Positions 1 to 8,873 are shown, counted from the stretch's first letter. The stretch: DNA of 45,613 nucleotides from Thermoactinospora rubra (GCF_002093975.1 NZ_MSZZ01000067.1:1-45613), one strand, 5' to 3'. A program made the numbers and translations. Notes: a model not told the origin generated them from the sequence alone.

Positions 1-1
1 A

Positions 2-592
2 TCATGATGTGGCCAGCGGCTTCCGCACGAGGATGAAAAAGGTTCTAGGTACCGCACGGCGCGACAGCAGTTGAGCGGGATTGGGCTCGGGCATCGGATC
101 GCCAAACAGTGCAGCCAGTAGAACCCGCGCGGCGACGTGTGTGAGGTTGACCGGTACGCCTTGGGCAAAGCGCTCATGCATCACTTTCAGGACGTGCTCG
201 ACCGTGGGCACCTCACCGGGCGCGTGATACAGATTTCGGGTCCGAGGCTGGTGCGAGCGACGATCCTGTTTCGGCATCTGCCAGTTCTCGATCGGCGGTT
301 GGCCGGTCAACGGCTGGATTAGGACTCGCGCCGAGTAGCTGTCGAGATTGAGGGCCTGGCCGACGGCGATGCAGTCACGCACATACTGTGCGACTGATTC
401 AAGATTCCGCGCCCGGCGCCGTGCTCGGTGGTGTTCGGCCATCAAGCGGTTAACGGTAGCCTCGTCAGCACCGGTCAGGTCCGGCGGCGGGATGTCCCAC
501 GGCCGCTTCACACTCCGGTTATTGCTTTCCGTCGATGTTGTCGACGAGCTGGCCACGTCCGTACCGCCGTTGTCTGCGGAGGTCATGGTCAC
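2..592 (-). CDS. hypothetical protein, 196 aa
   Basis: I do not recognise this protein. It begins at a GTG (590-592) and ends at a TGA two bases inside the window, so it is complete; an internal ATG two codons later is an equally plausible start. Residues 1-30 are Ser/Thr/Asn-rich and low complexity. Residues 45-75 are strongly basic, with an Arg/Ala-rich run that suggests a helix or nucleic-acid contact. The rest has no signal peptide, membrane segment or recognisable motif. It lies next to the left end of an insertion sequence, about 100 bp away, and could be a cargo or regulatory gene of an older mobile element. Function unknown. Confidence 0.5.
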   Translation of the reverse strand: MTMTSADNGGTDVASSSTTSTESNNRSVKRPWDIPPPDLTGADEATVNRLMAEHHRARRRARNLESVAQYVRDCIAVGQALNLDSYSARVLIQPLTGQPPIENWQMPKQDRRSHQPRTRNLYHAPGEVPTVEHVLKVMHERFAQGVPVNLTHVAARVLLAALFGDPMPEPNPAQLLSRRAVPRTFFILVRKPLATS

Positions 593-691
593 TGAAGGTA
601 CCCAGAACCCTGACTACTGAGAGGGCAATTTCCGCAAGTTTTCTCAACGAGTACTGCCCGCTGTGCCGACGGGGCTACACAACGCCAACAA

Positions 692-709
692 TGAGCCCTT
701 TTCATCCGT
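692..709. repeat. left terminal inverted repeat of the IS
   Basis: TGAGCCCTTTTCATCCGT reads inward here and includes the complement of the transposase stop codon (702-704). It matches the right end exactly over 18 nt once the group II intron is removed. Confidence 0.8.
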
Positions 710-1471
710 GGCTCAGCTCGTAGTTTTGCAGGACGGCGATGGCCTTGCAGAGCTGACCGGCCTTGCGGGGACAGCGGCGCAGCTTCCGGAGGATGCGCCA
801 GTTTTTGAGCTGCGCGTTCGCGCGTTCACCGGGACCGCGTAGGCGGGCATGGGCACGATTGGCCTGCTTCTGGGAAACGGGCTTGTTCGTGCCCTTGTAC
901 GGTGTGACGATCGGCCCCTCGGCTCCCTGATAGCCCTTGTCGGCCAGGGTGAGGATGCCGGCGCGCTCCAGTGCGCGCAGGATGCCCCACAGCCGGGCCG
1001 CGGTCAGATCATGGGTCTTGCCCGGCAGGGCGCCGGAGGTCCAGATGATCGTACCGTCGGGGGAGGCGATGACCTGGATGTTCATCCCGTGGATGCGGTG
1101 CTTGGCCGAGGAGAAAGGCCGGTCGGCCGTGACCCGGTCGGTGTGGACGAGCATGCCGTCCAGCACCAGGTAGTGCGCTCCATCTCGGGTGGCCGGCGTA
1201 AGGCCCGCTCCAGCTGGGGCGAGCGGCCCTTCAGCAGGCCGATGGTCTCCTCCACATACCGCCAGGCCGTGGCCGGCGAGACGCCGAACCCGGCGCCTAA
1301 CTCCGTGAAGGTCTCGCCCTTGCGCAGGTAGACCAGCACCAGCAGGGCCTGCTGGCCGGGGTTGAGCTGCCGCCACAGCGAGCCGATCGCCTTGCGGTGC
1401 CGCCGGATGATCCCGGCCACGTAGTTCAGCGTTGAACGCGACACATCGACCGCGGCACGATAGAACAACAT
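702..1471 (-). pseudogene. IS5-family DDE transposase, frameshifted
   Basis: The N-terminal part (ATG at 1471) is a helix-turn-helix region typical of actinobacterial IS5-group transposases, starting MLFYRAAVD. The C-terminal part is a DDE_Tnp_4-type nuclease: the first Asp is in LVLDGMLV, the second in GKTHDLTA, and the Glu in GERANAQLK. The two parts are in different frames, and the switch must fall near 1185-1205, between ERALR and DGAHYLV. Rejoined length is about 256 aa, normal for the family. Some IS5 groups use programmed frameshifting, but I see no slippery A-tract here, so a one-base lesion is more likely. The stop codon overlaps the left terminal repeat. Confidence 0.85.
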
Positions 1472-1730
1472 CCAAGACCCCTGGTGTTGGCGGGCAAATT
1501 GTGGCGATCAACCCGTCTACCGGGGGTTTCTTCATGCGGTCAGGCGAACGGCCACGCCGCGATCATGCTGTGACCTGCAAGCCTCCGACGGATGTAGGGT
1601 CGGGAGCTGGCGCGGTGGCGTCTCCTGGCGGTAGGGCTCGGGGCCTGTCTTCCGCCGGTTTCCCGGTCGGCCGTGCTCTCCCCGATGACCATGGCCAGGT
1701 TCGTGGCTCCGTTTCCAGCTCCCGCCGCAT

Positions 1731-1764
1731 CGAACCGGGCATGCGGTTCTCCCGCACCCGGCTC
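1731..1764 (-). ncRNA. group II intron domain V
   Basis: A 34-nt hairpin opens with GAGCC and closes with GGTTC, with an internal GCGG/CCGC stem and a GAGA-type loop, matching the catalytic domain V consensus. The RT stop codon TGA supplies its first bases. Domain VI and the 3' splice site follow down to 1594. Confidence 0.85.
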
Positions 1765-3153
1765 ACCGACGTCGTTCACCGACGGCATTCGGCCTCTCCC
1801 GCCAGGGCTTGCCCGCCCTGGGTGCAACAGTGATTCCATACAAGCTGATCAGCCCGAGGTCCGGTGGCCGGGAGTTGAGCAGTACCCGCCAGCCGAACGC
1901 CATGCTGCGACGGTGACGTCGGCGCATGAACTGCGCCAGCCGCCACTGCGCATACCGTCTGATCGTGCTGAGGCGCTGGGCCGAATGTCCGTAACGGAAA
2001 TAGGCGGCCCAACCGCGAAGGAAGGCGTTCAGCCTGTCCACGATCGCCTCCGGCCACAACAGCATCCACCGCCGGGAGGTGATCTCCCGGATCCGATCGC
2101 GGGCATGCTGCATGGCCTTGTCCGCGGGCCAGCGAGCCAGGAACGTCACCTTCGGCTTGCCCCGATCTCCCCGGGAGCGCACCAGGCGGTGATGAAAGCC
2201 CAGGAAATCAAAGCCGTCACCACCAACTTCCAGGTGGATGATGCGGGTCTTGGCCGCCTTCGGCTCCAGGCCGAGTTCGGCCAGCAGCTCGGCCAGCCGG
2301 GCCAGCGCCCGTTCGGCCTGGCTGCGTGACCAGCACATCACGACCACGTCGTCGGCGAACCGCACCATCACCCCATCCGCGCCGTCCCACGCCCGATCCA
2401 CTCGGTGCAGGTAGACGTTGCAGAGCAAGGGTGAGACCGGACCGCCCTGCGGGGTTCCGGTGACCGGCCGCCGCACCTGACCGTCCTGCATCGCCCCCGC
2501 GCGCAGGATCGCGCGCAGCAGCGTGAGCACCGACTGGTCACAGACGCGTTCCTCGATCGCGTGCATCAACTTCTCGTGCGGAATCGCCGAAAAGCAGTCG
2601 GCGATGTCCGTCTCGACCACCCACCGGCGGCCCCGCGCGCACTCCTCCACGAGCACCTGCAGGGCGTCGTGCGCCGACCGCTTCGGCCGGAAGCCGAAGG
2701 AGCAGTCGGCCATGTCGGCCTCGAAGACCGGCTCGAGCACGATCTTCATGGCCGCCTGCACAATCCGATCGCGAACAGCGGGAATCGACAACGGGCGATA
2801 CTGATCCTTCAGCCCCGGCTTCGGGATCAGGACTCTCCGCGCCGGCAGCGGCCGATACCGCCGCTCCCGCAGTTCGGCGGCCACCTCGTCCAGGAGCCGG
2901 TCGACTCCGTACTCCTCGACCTGGGCCACCGTGGTCTTGTCGATGCCCGGTGCGCCGTTGTTGGTGCGCACCGCAACCCACGCGCGCTGCAGCACGTCTC
3001 TGCGGAAGACCTTGCCCGCAGCGCGTGGAACCTCCGTCCGGGATCAGCCTTGGCCGCCCGGTAAAGCGCATGCTGCAGGGCACGGACCGGATCACGCGGA
3101 ACCCGTGGTTCCCGCGATCCCTTCGCGGCGGGACTAGCCTGACCGGCACTCAC
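1763..3153 (-). pseudogene. ltrA-like: group II intron reverse transcriptase/maturase, frameshifted N-terminus
   Basis: The main frame (2995 to 1763, 410 codons) carries the RT fingers and palm motifs: PGIDKTT, FGFRPKRSAHDAL, TPQGGPVSPLLCN and the catalytic RFADD. A maturase domain follows (LNAFLRGWAAYFRYG). There is no HNH endonuclease domain. The first 40-45 residues (MSAGQAS...FHALR, from 3153) lie in another frame. A one-base deletion near 3017-3020 separates them from the expected FRRDVLQRAW. A GTG at 2995 could start a shortened protein lacking part of RT-0. The TGA stop overlaps the first bases of domain V. The N-terminal break probably reduces maturase activity. Confidence 0.85.
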
Positions 3154-3750
3154 CGGGCCCCTCCCTGGTCAGTCACTGCGCATCGACGAAGCAGCGGCCC
3201 TTCCCTCACCGCCGGTTCTGTTGTCCGGTCGGCTCGATCGGTACTACGGCCGCCTCCGACGCCCACCCGGCTCGTCGCCCACTTCCCGGCTTCGACCGGT
3301 TATAGGACGCGATGCTCCGGCAACACCTATATGTCCGCAGGTTGCCGGGCCGGGGAGGGCCTCCCCAGTTCCCGCCGCCACTGTCGATGCGTTCCGCGCC
3401 CCATACGCCGGGGAGTCCTTGACGGCTGCGCTTCCAGGCTCTTCACCGCGTCCATGGCCTTCGCCCCGGTTTCGAGAGGCTCGGCACTCCCTTGTCCCGC
3501 CCAAAGGGCGGGCTGAGTAACGACGCCGCAGGCTTCGCTTCATGCTACGGACCGCACCGTCGCTCCCCCATGAACAGGGCCTTTGACGCTGGGCTTCGAC
3601 CCCGCCCGTTTCCAGACGAGACCGCCAGCCTGCTACCGGGCCTCCTGGCAGCTACCCGGACCGGACTTCCACCGGCAAGCGACGACGAGCTTACGAACAA
3701 CAAGATGAGCCGCTATGTCACGGCTTCACCTCCTGTTCTGCTGGGCGCAC
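3154..3750 (-). ncRNA. group II intron 5' ribozyme region (domains I-III and start of IV)
   Basis: About 600 nt lie between the intron 5' end and the RT start. No convincing gene is present on either strand. This is the expected place for domains I-III of the ribozyme. I did not fold it and did not identify the exon-binding loops; the 5' exon ends CCCTTTTC, so EBS1 should be complementary to that. Confidence 0.7.
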
Positions 3751-3762
3751 GAAAAGGGCTCA
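3751..3762. repeat. right terminal inverted repeat of the IS, outer 12 bp
   Basis: On the minus strand this is TGAGCCCTTTTC, directly followed by the intron's GTGCG. The remaining ATCCGT of the repeat resumes at 1593-1588, immediately after the intron 3' end. Confidence 0.75.
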
Positions 3763-3957
3763 CTCATCACGCTCGCCGACGCCGTAGTGGCGGAGAAGAG
3801 GCCGGACGGCAAGGTCAAGCTGCACCAGCTCCACAGCCCTGGGCGGAGCGGGGCGACGGCGGGCACGCTGTGGGGGGCCTGATCGGTATGCTGTTCCTCG
3901 TGCCGCTGCTCGGCATGGCGATGGGAGCGGCGGCCGGCGCCGCCGCGGGGGCGGCGA
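3763..3957 (+). pseudogene. DUF1269 membrane protein fragment, 5'-truncated and frameshifted
   Basis: The translation immediately after the IS end reads LITLADAVVAEKRPDGK then VKLHQ, followed by a Gly/Ala-rich hairpin of two hydrophobic segments (LIGMLFLVPLLGMAMG). This is the signature of DUF1269 membrane proteins. The start of the gene is missing: the IS right end lies where the N-terminus should be. One G is lacking in the run near 3875, which breaks the frame at TLWG. The sequence then runs without a stop into a marC-like remnant. DUF1269 proteins are common in actinobacterial dormancy clusters, so this may have been a member of the adjoining island. Confidence 0.65.
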
Positions 3958-4510
3958 AGCCGGCTCGCGCTCGGGCTGACCGTCAACGTCGCCGTCTTCG
4001 TCCTGGTGCGCTGTGGGTCGGCGAGCCGCTGCTCAGACTGCTGGGCATCAGCACCGCCGCGCTGACCACCACCGGAGGCATCGCCCTGGCTTATGCGTCC
4101 ATCCCGCTGATGCGCGGCAAGGCGGACGCGGTCGAGGAGCTGGAGAAGCTCCAGGAACAGGAGAGGCACGGCGTCGCGCCGCCCGCGGATCCGCCGCCGG
4201 ATCTCAAGTCGATCCTGTTCACCCCGCTCAGCTTCCCGTTGACCGTCGGCGGCACCACCTTCGCCTTCGGCGTCGCCGCCTCGGCGGAGGCGAACACCGT
4301 GGGCGAGAAGCTCGCGTTGTCCGTGGCCGCCCTGTGCTTCGCCGCGGTCACCGGGCTGATGCTCTACCTGTCCGGTCACGTCCAGCGCCGCATCTCGCTC
4401 AAGGGCACGATGGTCCTGGACCGCGCGCGGGAATCCTGCTGACCGCGATCGCCGTCATCCTGCTGACCAACGGCTTCACCGATCTGGTCGCCGCCCGCCT
4501 CGGCCAACGA
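3958..4510 (+). pseudogene. marC-like: MarC-family membrane protein fragment with two frameshifts
   Basis: Hydrophobic segments spread over three frames form a MarC (UPF0056) C-terminal two thirds: LALGLTVNVAVFVLV, then LWVGEPLLRLLGIS, LSFPLTVGGTTFAFG, and finally ILLTAIAVILLTNGFTDLV. A missing base near 4010 and another near 4428 shift the frame, and the N-terminal segments are absent. The left edge is fused to the DUF1269 remnant near 3957, which suggests a deletion joined two pseudogenes. The 3' end stops about 20 bp before the convergent acyltransferase gene. An intact MarC is encoded at 30327-30938. Confidence 0.65.
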
Positions 4511-4526
4511 ACGGATTCCCGGCCCC

Positions 4527-5855
4527 CTACCGGGGCGCCGCCGTACCGCACAAAGCAGACAGCTCTTCCCGCAGCAGGGCGACGAGGTCCGGCAAGTCGG
4601 TCAGAGCGTCGGGATCGGCGATGACGCTGATTATCACCGTTCCGGCGTAGGACAGCACCGCGAAGGTGACGGGCATGTTGCCGTTCTCCGAGACGGGCAT
4701 CGCGACGATCTCCCGGATCGCCGACCCGCCGAGTGCCATGACCTGCTCCGGGCCACGGACGTTGGTCACCAGCGTGTGCATGAAGCGCTGGCGCGCCATC
4801 CAAAAGCGGTGCCAGCCGAGCCGGGCAAGCCACCGGAAGACGGGACCGAACAGGGCGATCAGCGACGGGCGCGCCGCGGCGGCCTTGGCCCGCGTGACGA
4901 CGGCGGCGGTCCGTGCGAGCCGCAGCCCGCAGTCCCCGGTGGCCGGGATGGTGACCAGGACCGGGTTGATCTTGTTACCGAGGTGCCAGGTGTCAGTGGC
5001 GCGCCGCAGGGCGACCGGCATCATGACGGCGAACTCCTCGACCGATTCGCCACGGGCCGCCAGCAGCCGGTGCAGCGCGCCGGTCACCACGGTGAGGACG
5101 GCGTCGTTGAGCGTGCCGCCGTGCCGGTGCGCGGCCCCCTTCAGCTCCGCCAGGCCGACCCTGGCGAGGTGGACCTCACGCCTGGCGCCCGTCGGCCGGG
5201 TGAGGGAGCAGCGGCGGGCGGCGGCAAGCCGGGACGCCTCACCCGAGCGCAGCGCGGCGCGCAGCTCACGCAGCCAGCCCGGCAGTCGTGACAGGCTCCG
5301 CACCCGGTCGCGGACGGCGTCGGCGACCAGCTCCCCCACCGTGGGAGGCCGTCGGGGGGACACGTCGGCCGCCTCCGGGCAGTCGTCCAACAGCCCGGCC
5401 AGGACGGCCAGGCCGCCCAGCCCGTCGGTCAGCACGTGGTCGACCACGAGCACCAGCGCCACGTCTCCCCTGGCCAGGCCGGTCACGAAGACGGCCGACC
5501 ACAGCGGCCGATCCTGCGGCAGGGGCCGGGTCACGATAGCGGCGGCCAGATCCAGCAGCGCCCGCTCGTCGCCGGGCGCGGGACAGATCGCATGCCACAC
5601 GTGACGGCGGCCGTCGAAGGCCGGGCCGTCCAGCCACACCGGGCGGCCGCAGCCGGGCGGGACCGGCGTCAGGCGCTGGCGCAGGCGCGGGATGCGCCCG
5701 GCGCGTTCAGCCAGCAGGCGCTCGGCGGCCTCCAGGTCGAAACCGCGTCCGTCGAGGAGGAGCACGGCGCCCATCTGCTGCGGCACCCGTCCCCGGGCGC
5801 TGATCGCCCGCGTCGCCAGGTCGGCCGGCGTCGCCCGCTCGATCGTCTGTCGCAT
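4527..5855 (-). CDS. wax ester synthase/diacylglycerol acyltransferase (WS/DGAT)
   Basis: Members of this family transfer a fatty acyl group from acyl-CoA to an alcohol or diacylglycerol, making storage wax ester or triacylglycerol at the membrane. The 442-aa protein has the family N-terminus (PADLATRAI) and an active-site motif near residues 138-144. The motif reads DHVLTDG, so the first His of HHxxxDG is Asp while the catalytic second His is kept. The C-terminal block NVRGPEQ is also typical. ATG 5855 is preferred because AGAGGTGG lies just upstream; further in-frame codons exist but lack a ribosome site. A GGGACTTTCGGCACT box lies 62 bp upstream, as for mycobacterial tgs1 in the DosR regulon (inferred parallel). 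Confidence 0.88.
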   Translation of the reverse strand: MRQTIERATPADLATRAISARGRVPQQMGAVLLLDGRGFDLEAAERLLAERAGRIPRLRQRLTPVPPGCGRPVWLDGPAFDGRRHVWHAICPAPGDERALLDLAAAIVTRPLPQDRPLWSAVFVTGLARGDVALVLVVDHVLTDGLGGLAVLAGLLDDCPEAADVSPRRPPTVGELVADAVRDRVRSLSRLPGWLRELRAALRSGEASRLAAARRCSLTRPTGARREVHLARVGLAELKGAAHRHGGTLNDAVLTVVTGALHRLLAARGESVEEFAVMMPVALRRATDTWHLGNKINPVLVTIPATGDCGLRLARTAAVVTRAKAAAARPSLIALFGPVFRWLARLGWHRFWMARQRFMHTLVTNVRGPEQVMALGGSAIREIVAMPVSENGNMPVTFAVLSYAGTVIISVIADPDALTDLPDLVALLREELSALCGTAAPR

Positions 5856-5916
5856 GTCGCCACCTCTTGGGACCACACTCCCGCCGCGGTGATGAGCCCG
5901 GCAGGGCCGAACGGAA

Positions 5917-5931
5917 GGGACTTTCGGCACT
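5917..5931. promoter_or_regulatory. DosR/DevR-like box upstream of the WS/DGAT gene
   Basis: GGGACTTTCGGCACT is identical to the 15-mer at 11025-11039. A second half-like site (GGGCCGAAC) precedes it at about 5904-5912, giving a tandem arrangement. It lies in the gap between arcC and the acyltransferase and would serve the latter (minus strand). The regulator itself is not in the window. Confidence 0.6.
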
Positions 5932-6815
5932 CAGGCGCGTATCCGGGTGCCCGCCGTACCGGCCACCACGTCCTCCAGCTCGCTCAGCGCGCCGATCGCC
6001 GCGGGTCTGCCGGTCCGCTCGGCGAAGCGGCACGCGCCCTCGACCTTCGGCCGCATGGAGCCCGCGGCGAAGTCGGCGGGGTCCAGTTCGGCAGGCGTGG
6101 CGGTGCGGATGGGACGCTCGTGGCCGGTGCCGTAGCCGTCGATCACGTACGGCACGTCGGTGAGGATGACGAGCAGGTCGGCCTTGATCTCCTCGGCGAG
6201 CAGCGCGGCGACGAGGTCCTTGTCGACCACCGCCTCCACGCCCGACCGGTCCGCCAGCACCGGGACCCCGCCTCCTCCACCGGCGACCACCACGCAGCCG
6301 CCGTCCAGCAGCCTCGTGATCACCGGCAGCTCGACGACCTCCAGCGGACGCGGCGAGGGCACCACGCGGCGCCAGCCGTACCGCTCCTGCCGCAGCGTCC
6401 AGCCGGTGAGCGCCCTGGCCTCCTCGTCGGTGTAGTACGGCCCGACGGGCTTGGTCGGCCGCGCGAAGGCGGGGTCGTCCCCGTCGACCACGACCTGGGT
6501 GATCAGCGCGGCCACCAGGGTGCCGGGCAGGTGGCGGCCGAGTCCCTGGGCCAGCCAGTAGCCGATCATGCCCTGGGTCTCGGCCACCAGCGTGTCCAGC
6601 GGGTAGCCGCGCTCCAGGGTGGGGTCGCGCTCGCTCTCCTCGGCCAGCAGCCCCACCTGCGGGCCGTTGCCGTGCACGATGAGGAGCTCATACCATACGG
6701 CGAGACCCGCCAGGTCCCGTGTGACGGCCGCGACGTTGCGGATCTGGGTGGCGGCATCCGCGCGCTCTCCCCGGCGGAGCAGCGCGTTGCCGCCGATCGC
6801 GACGACGATCCTCAT
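5931..6815 (-). CDS. arcC: carbamate kinase
   Basis: Carbamate kinase converts carbamoyl phosphate and ADP to ATP, CO2 and ammonia, the energy-yielding last step of the arginine deiminase pathway. The 294-aa protein shows the amino-acid kinase signature at the start (VVAIGGNALL), the HGNGPQVG loop near residue 52 and a Gly-rich VAGGGGGVPV segment. Length is close to the usual 300-315 aa. It is the last gene of the arc operon, 7 nt after arcB; ATG 6815 lies in an 11-bp duplication. No lesion is seen. Confidence 0.95.
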   Translation of the reverse strand: MRIVVAIGGNALLRRGERADAATQIRNVAAVTRDLAGLAVWYELLIVHGNGPQVGLLAEESERDPTLERGYPLDTLVAETQGMIGYWLAQGLGRHLPGTLVAALITQVVVDGDDPAFARPTKPVGPYYTDEEARALTGWTLRQERYGWRRVVPSPRPLEVVELPVITRLLDGGCVVVAGGGGGVPVLADRSGVEAVVDKDLVAALLAEEIKADLLVILTDVPYVIDGYGTGHERPIRTATPAELDPADFAAGSMRPKVEGACRFAERTGRPAAIGALSELEDVVAGTAGTRIRA

Positions 6816-6832
6816 ATCGACCTCATATCGAC
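6811..6832. repeat. 11-bp tandem duplication at the arcB-arcC junction
   Basis: CTCATATCGAC occurs twice in tandem. One copy holds the arcC start and the other the arcB stop. Removing one copy would leave an ATGA start/stop overlap, the arrangement seen elsewhere in this operon. Confidence 0.8.
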
Positions 6833-7710
6833 CCGGCCAGCTTCCCGGTCAGCAGGGCTTCCAGGACGGCCTGCGCCACGGGCAGCCGGTTGGCCGCCTG
6901 ACGGAACACCACCGACGCGGGGCCGTCCATCACCTCGGCGGTGACCTCCTCGCCGCGGTGGGCGGGCAGGCAGTGCATGAAGACCGCGTGCGGCGCGGCG
7001 GCGGCCATCAGCTCGGGGGTGACGCGGTAGGGCTCCAGGGCCGCGGTGCGGGCGGCGCGTTCCTCCTCCGGGTCGCCCATGGACATCCAGACATCGGTGT
7101 AGACGACATCGGCCTCCTTGACGGCCTCGAACGGGTCGGCCGTCGTGACCATGCCGGCGGGCGCGCAGGCCGGCGGGGTCGCCACGGCCACGGTCATCCC
7201 GGCCAGCGTGGCGGCCTGCGTCAGGCTCGTGGCCACATTGTTGGCCGCGCCGACGTAGGCGATCTTGCGGCCCCGCAGGTCGCCGAAGTGCTCCCGGATC
7301 GTCATCAGGTCGGTGATCGCCTGCATCGGATGGTGGCCGTCGGTGAGCGCGTTGACGACCGGCACCTCGGGAGAGCGGGCGAACGCCTCCACGTCGGCGT
7401 CGCGGTAGGTGCGGATGACGACCGCGGCGGCGTAGGAGGACACCACGCGGGCCGTGTCGCCGATCGTCTCGCCCCGCCCGAGCTGCAGCTCGCCCGAGCC
7501 GACCGTCAGCGGGACGCCGCCCAGCCGTACCACGGCGGTCTCGGTGGAGATGCGCGTGCGGGTGGAGGGCTTGGCGAAGTACAGCAGCACAGTGCGGCCC
7601 TTGAGCAGCTTGCGCGCGGCGGTGGGGTGATGCTTGAAGTGCTCGGCGCGGTCCAGCAGGTAGTCCAGGTCCTGCCGGTGGAGGTCGCCGACGCGCAGCA
7701 GGTGTCTCAC
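6823..7710 (-). CDS. arcB: ornithine carbamoyltransferase, catabolic
   Basis: In the arginine deiminase pathway this enzyme phosphorolyses citrulline to ornithine and carbamoyl phosphate. The 295-aa protein has the carbamoyl-phosphate loop STRTR near residue 45, the HHPMQ motif and the C-terminal HCLPAHRGEE signature. GTG 7710 is the likely start: it overlaps the arcA stop as GTGA, and AAAGGAG precedes it. A longer in-frame N-terminus exists but would lie inside arcA. The protein is slightly short for the family because the N-terminus is compact. Its position between arcA and arcC supports the catabolic role over arginine biosynthesis (argF). Confidence 0.93.
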   Translation of the reverse strand: MRHLLRVGDLHRQDLDYLLDRAEHFKHHPTAARKLLKGRTVLLYFAKPSTRTRISTETAVVRLGGVPLTVGSGELQLGRGETIGDTARVVSSYAAAVVIRTYRDADVEAFARSPEVPVVNALTDGHHPMQAITDLMTIREHFGDLRGRKIAYVGAANNVATSLTQAATLAGMTVAVATPPACAPAGMVTTADPFEAVKEADVVYTDVWMSMGDPEEERAARTAALEPYRVTPELMAAAAPHAVFMHCLPAHRGEEVTAEVMDGPASVVFRQAANRLPVAQAVLEALLTGKLAGSI

Positions 7711-8873
7711 AGGGGGCTCCTTTCGATGGGGCAGCTCATGCACCGGGGACCGCCCCGGCCCCGGCCGAGCTCGGCGCCGCTGATGGTGATGACCTCGATG
7801 CCGTGCTTGCGCAGCATCGTGTTGGTGGTGACGTTGCGCTCGTAGGCCACGACGACGCCGGGAGCGACGGCCAGCACGTTGGTGCCGTCGTCCCACTGCT
7901 CGCGCTCGGCGGACCACACGTCCTGCTCGGCGCGCATGACCGTGACCGGGCCGATGGCGGAGAACAGCTCGTCGTTCTCGCGGACCCTCAGACCCGGGGT
8001 GAGCGTGAAGGACCGCAGCGGCGGCAGCTCGGGATAGACCACGAAGACGTCGCGGTCGACCATGGTCATGACCGTGTCCAGATGCATGAAGGCCCGTTTG
8101 CGCGGCAGCGCGGCGGCGATCACGCGCTCGGCGGCGCCCGCCTCGAACAGCGCGCGGGCGAGGATCTCGATGGCCTGCGGCGTGGTGCGCTCGCTCATCC
8201 CGATCAGGACGGTGCCCTCACCGACGACGTGAATGTCGCCGCCCTCGATGGTGGCCCGTTCGTCCTGGTACCAGACGGGCATCCGGCCGCGGAACAGCGG
8301 GTGGAAGGTGTAGACGGCCTCGACGTGCACGGTCTCGCGGCGGCGCGCGGGCTTGGCCATCGGGTGCAGCGACACGCCCTCGCCGATCCAGGCGGAGGCG
8401 TCGCGGGTGAACAGGTGGTTGGGCAGCGGCGGCAGCACGAAGTCGTTCGCGGCCAGCTCGGCCAGGCGCAGGCTGTCGGCGGCCAGAGCCAGCTCGCGCT
8501 TGGTGAGGCCGCCGACCAGGTGCTCGGCCAGGACGTCAGCGGACATGCCGTCCAGGACCGCACGGAGCGGAGAGAGCAGCGCCGGGCCGAACGCGGCCTC
8601 GGTGACGGTGCGGTCCAGCACCCATGCGCGGGCCTCGTCGTCCTTGAGCGTCTCGGCCAGCAGATCTCCGAACAGGTGGACCGTCGTGCCACGCTCCCGG
8701 AGGGCGTCGGCGAAGGCGTCGTGCTCCTGCCGAGCCCGCCGTACCCACAGCACGTCGTCGAACAGCAGCTCGTCGCAGTTACTCGGGGTCAGCCGCTTCA
8801 GTTCCAGCCCGGGCCGGTGCAGGATGACCTGCCGCAGCGTGCCGACCTCGCTGCCCACGTGGAGGGAGGTCAT
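7707..8873 (-). CDS. arcA: arginine deiminase
   Basis: Arginine deiminase hydrolyses arginine to citrulline and ammonia, opening the ATP-yielding pathway. The 388-aa protein has the guanidino-binding FTRDASAWIG block, the EGGDIHV motif with its catalytic Glu, the catalytic His in FMHLDTVMTMVD and the nucleophilic Cys near the C-terminus in RCMSCPIERSPL. ATG 8873 overlaps the permease stop (ATGA) and follows a GGACGGC element. The gene is intact and translationally coupled to arcB. Expression probably depends on a promoter upstream of the damaged permease gene. Confidence 0.95.
   Translation of the reverse strand: MTSLHVGSEVGTLRQVILHRPGLELKRLTPSNCDELLFDDVLWVRRARQEHDAFADALRERGTTVHLFGDLLAETLKDDEARAWVLDRTVTEAAFGPALLSPLRAVLDGMSADVLAEHLVGGLTKRELALAADSLRLAELAANDFVLPPLPNHLFTRDASAWIGEGVSLHPMAKPARRRETVHVEAVYTFHPLFRGRMPVWYQDERATIEGGDIHVVGEGTVLIGMSERTTPQAIEILARALFEAGAAERVIAAALPRKRAFMHLDTVMTMVDRDVFVVYPELPPLRSFTLTPGLRVRENDELFSAIGPVTVMRAEQDVWSAEREQWDDGTNVLAVAPGVVVAYERNVTTNTMLRKHGIEVITISGAELGRGRGGPRCMSCPIERSPL

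Larger units (their letters stand above)
1594..3750 (-). mobile_element. group II intron with encoded reverse transcriptase
   Basis: On the minus strand the intron begins GTGCGCCCAG at 3750, a classic group II 5' end (GUGYG), and ends CCCTAC at 1594 (AY end). These boundaries are fixed independently, because removing exactly this segment restores a perfect 18-bp terminal repeat of the host IS. It contains a reverse transcriptase gene and a clear domain V (1731-1764). It is followed by a domain VI-like stem in which GGGAGCTGG near 1715 pairs with CCAGCTCCC near 1605. Length is 2157 nt. The RT reading frame is damaged, so self-mobility is doubtful, although the RNA may still splice. Confidence 0.88.
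692..3762 (-). mobile_element. IS5-like insertion sequence interrupted by a group II intron
   Basis: The element is bounded by an 18-bp inverted repeat, TGAGCCCTTTTCATCCGT. The left copy is at 692-709. The right copy is split: its first 12 bases lie at 3751-3762 and its last 6 at 1588-1593, on either side of the intron at 1594-3750. Without the intron the IS is 914 bp, a normal size for a single-transposase IS5-group element. The transposase stop codon overlaps the left repeat. I find no matching target-site duplication (left flank ends CAA, right flank begins CTC), so one flank has probably been rearranged. The right flank reads straight into a truncated DUF1269 gene. Confidence 0.8.

Noticed and set aside
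1185..1205. Programmed ribosomal frameshift in the transposase
   Set aside because: No slippery run or stimulatory hairpin is evident, and many other genes in the window have similar one-base breaks.
692..3762. The whole 3-kb element as one composite transposon with an RT cargo gene
   Set aside because: The RT lies between canonical group II intron ends with a domain V, and its removal restores the IS repeat, so it is an intron and not cargo.
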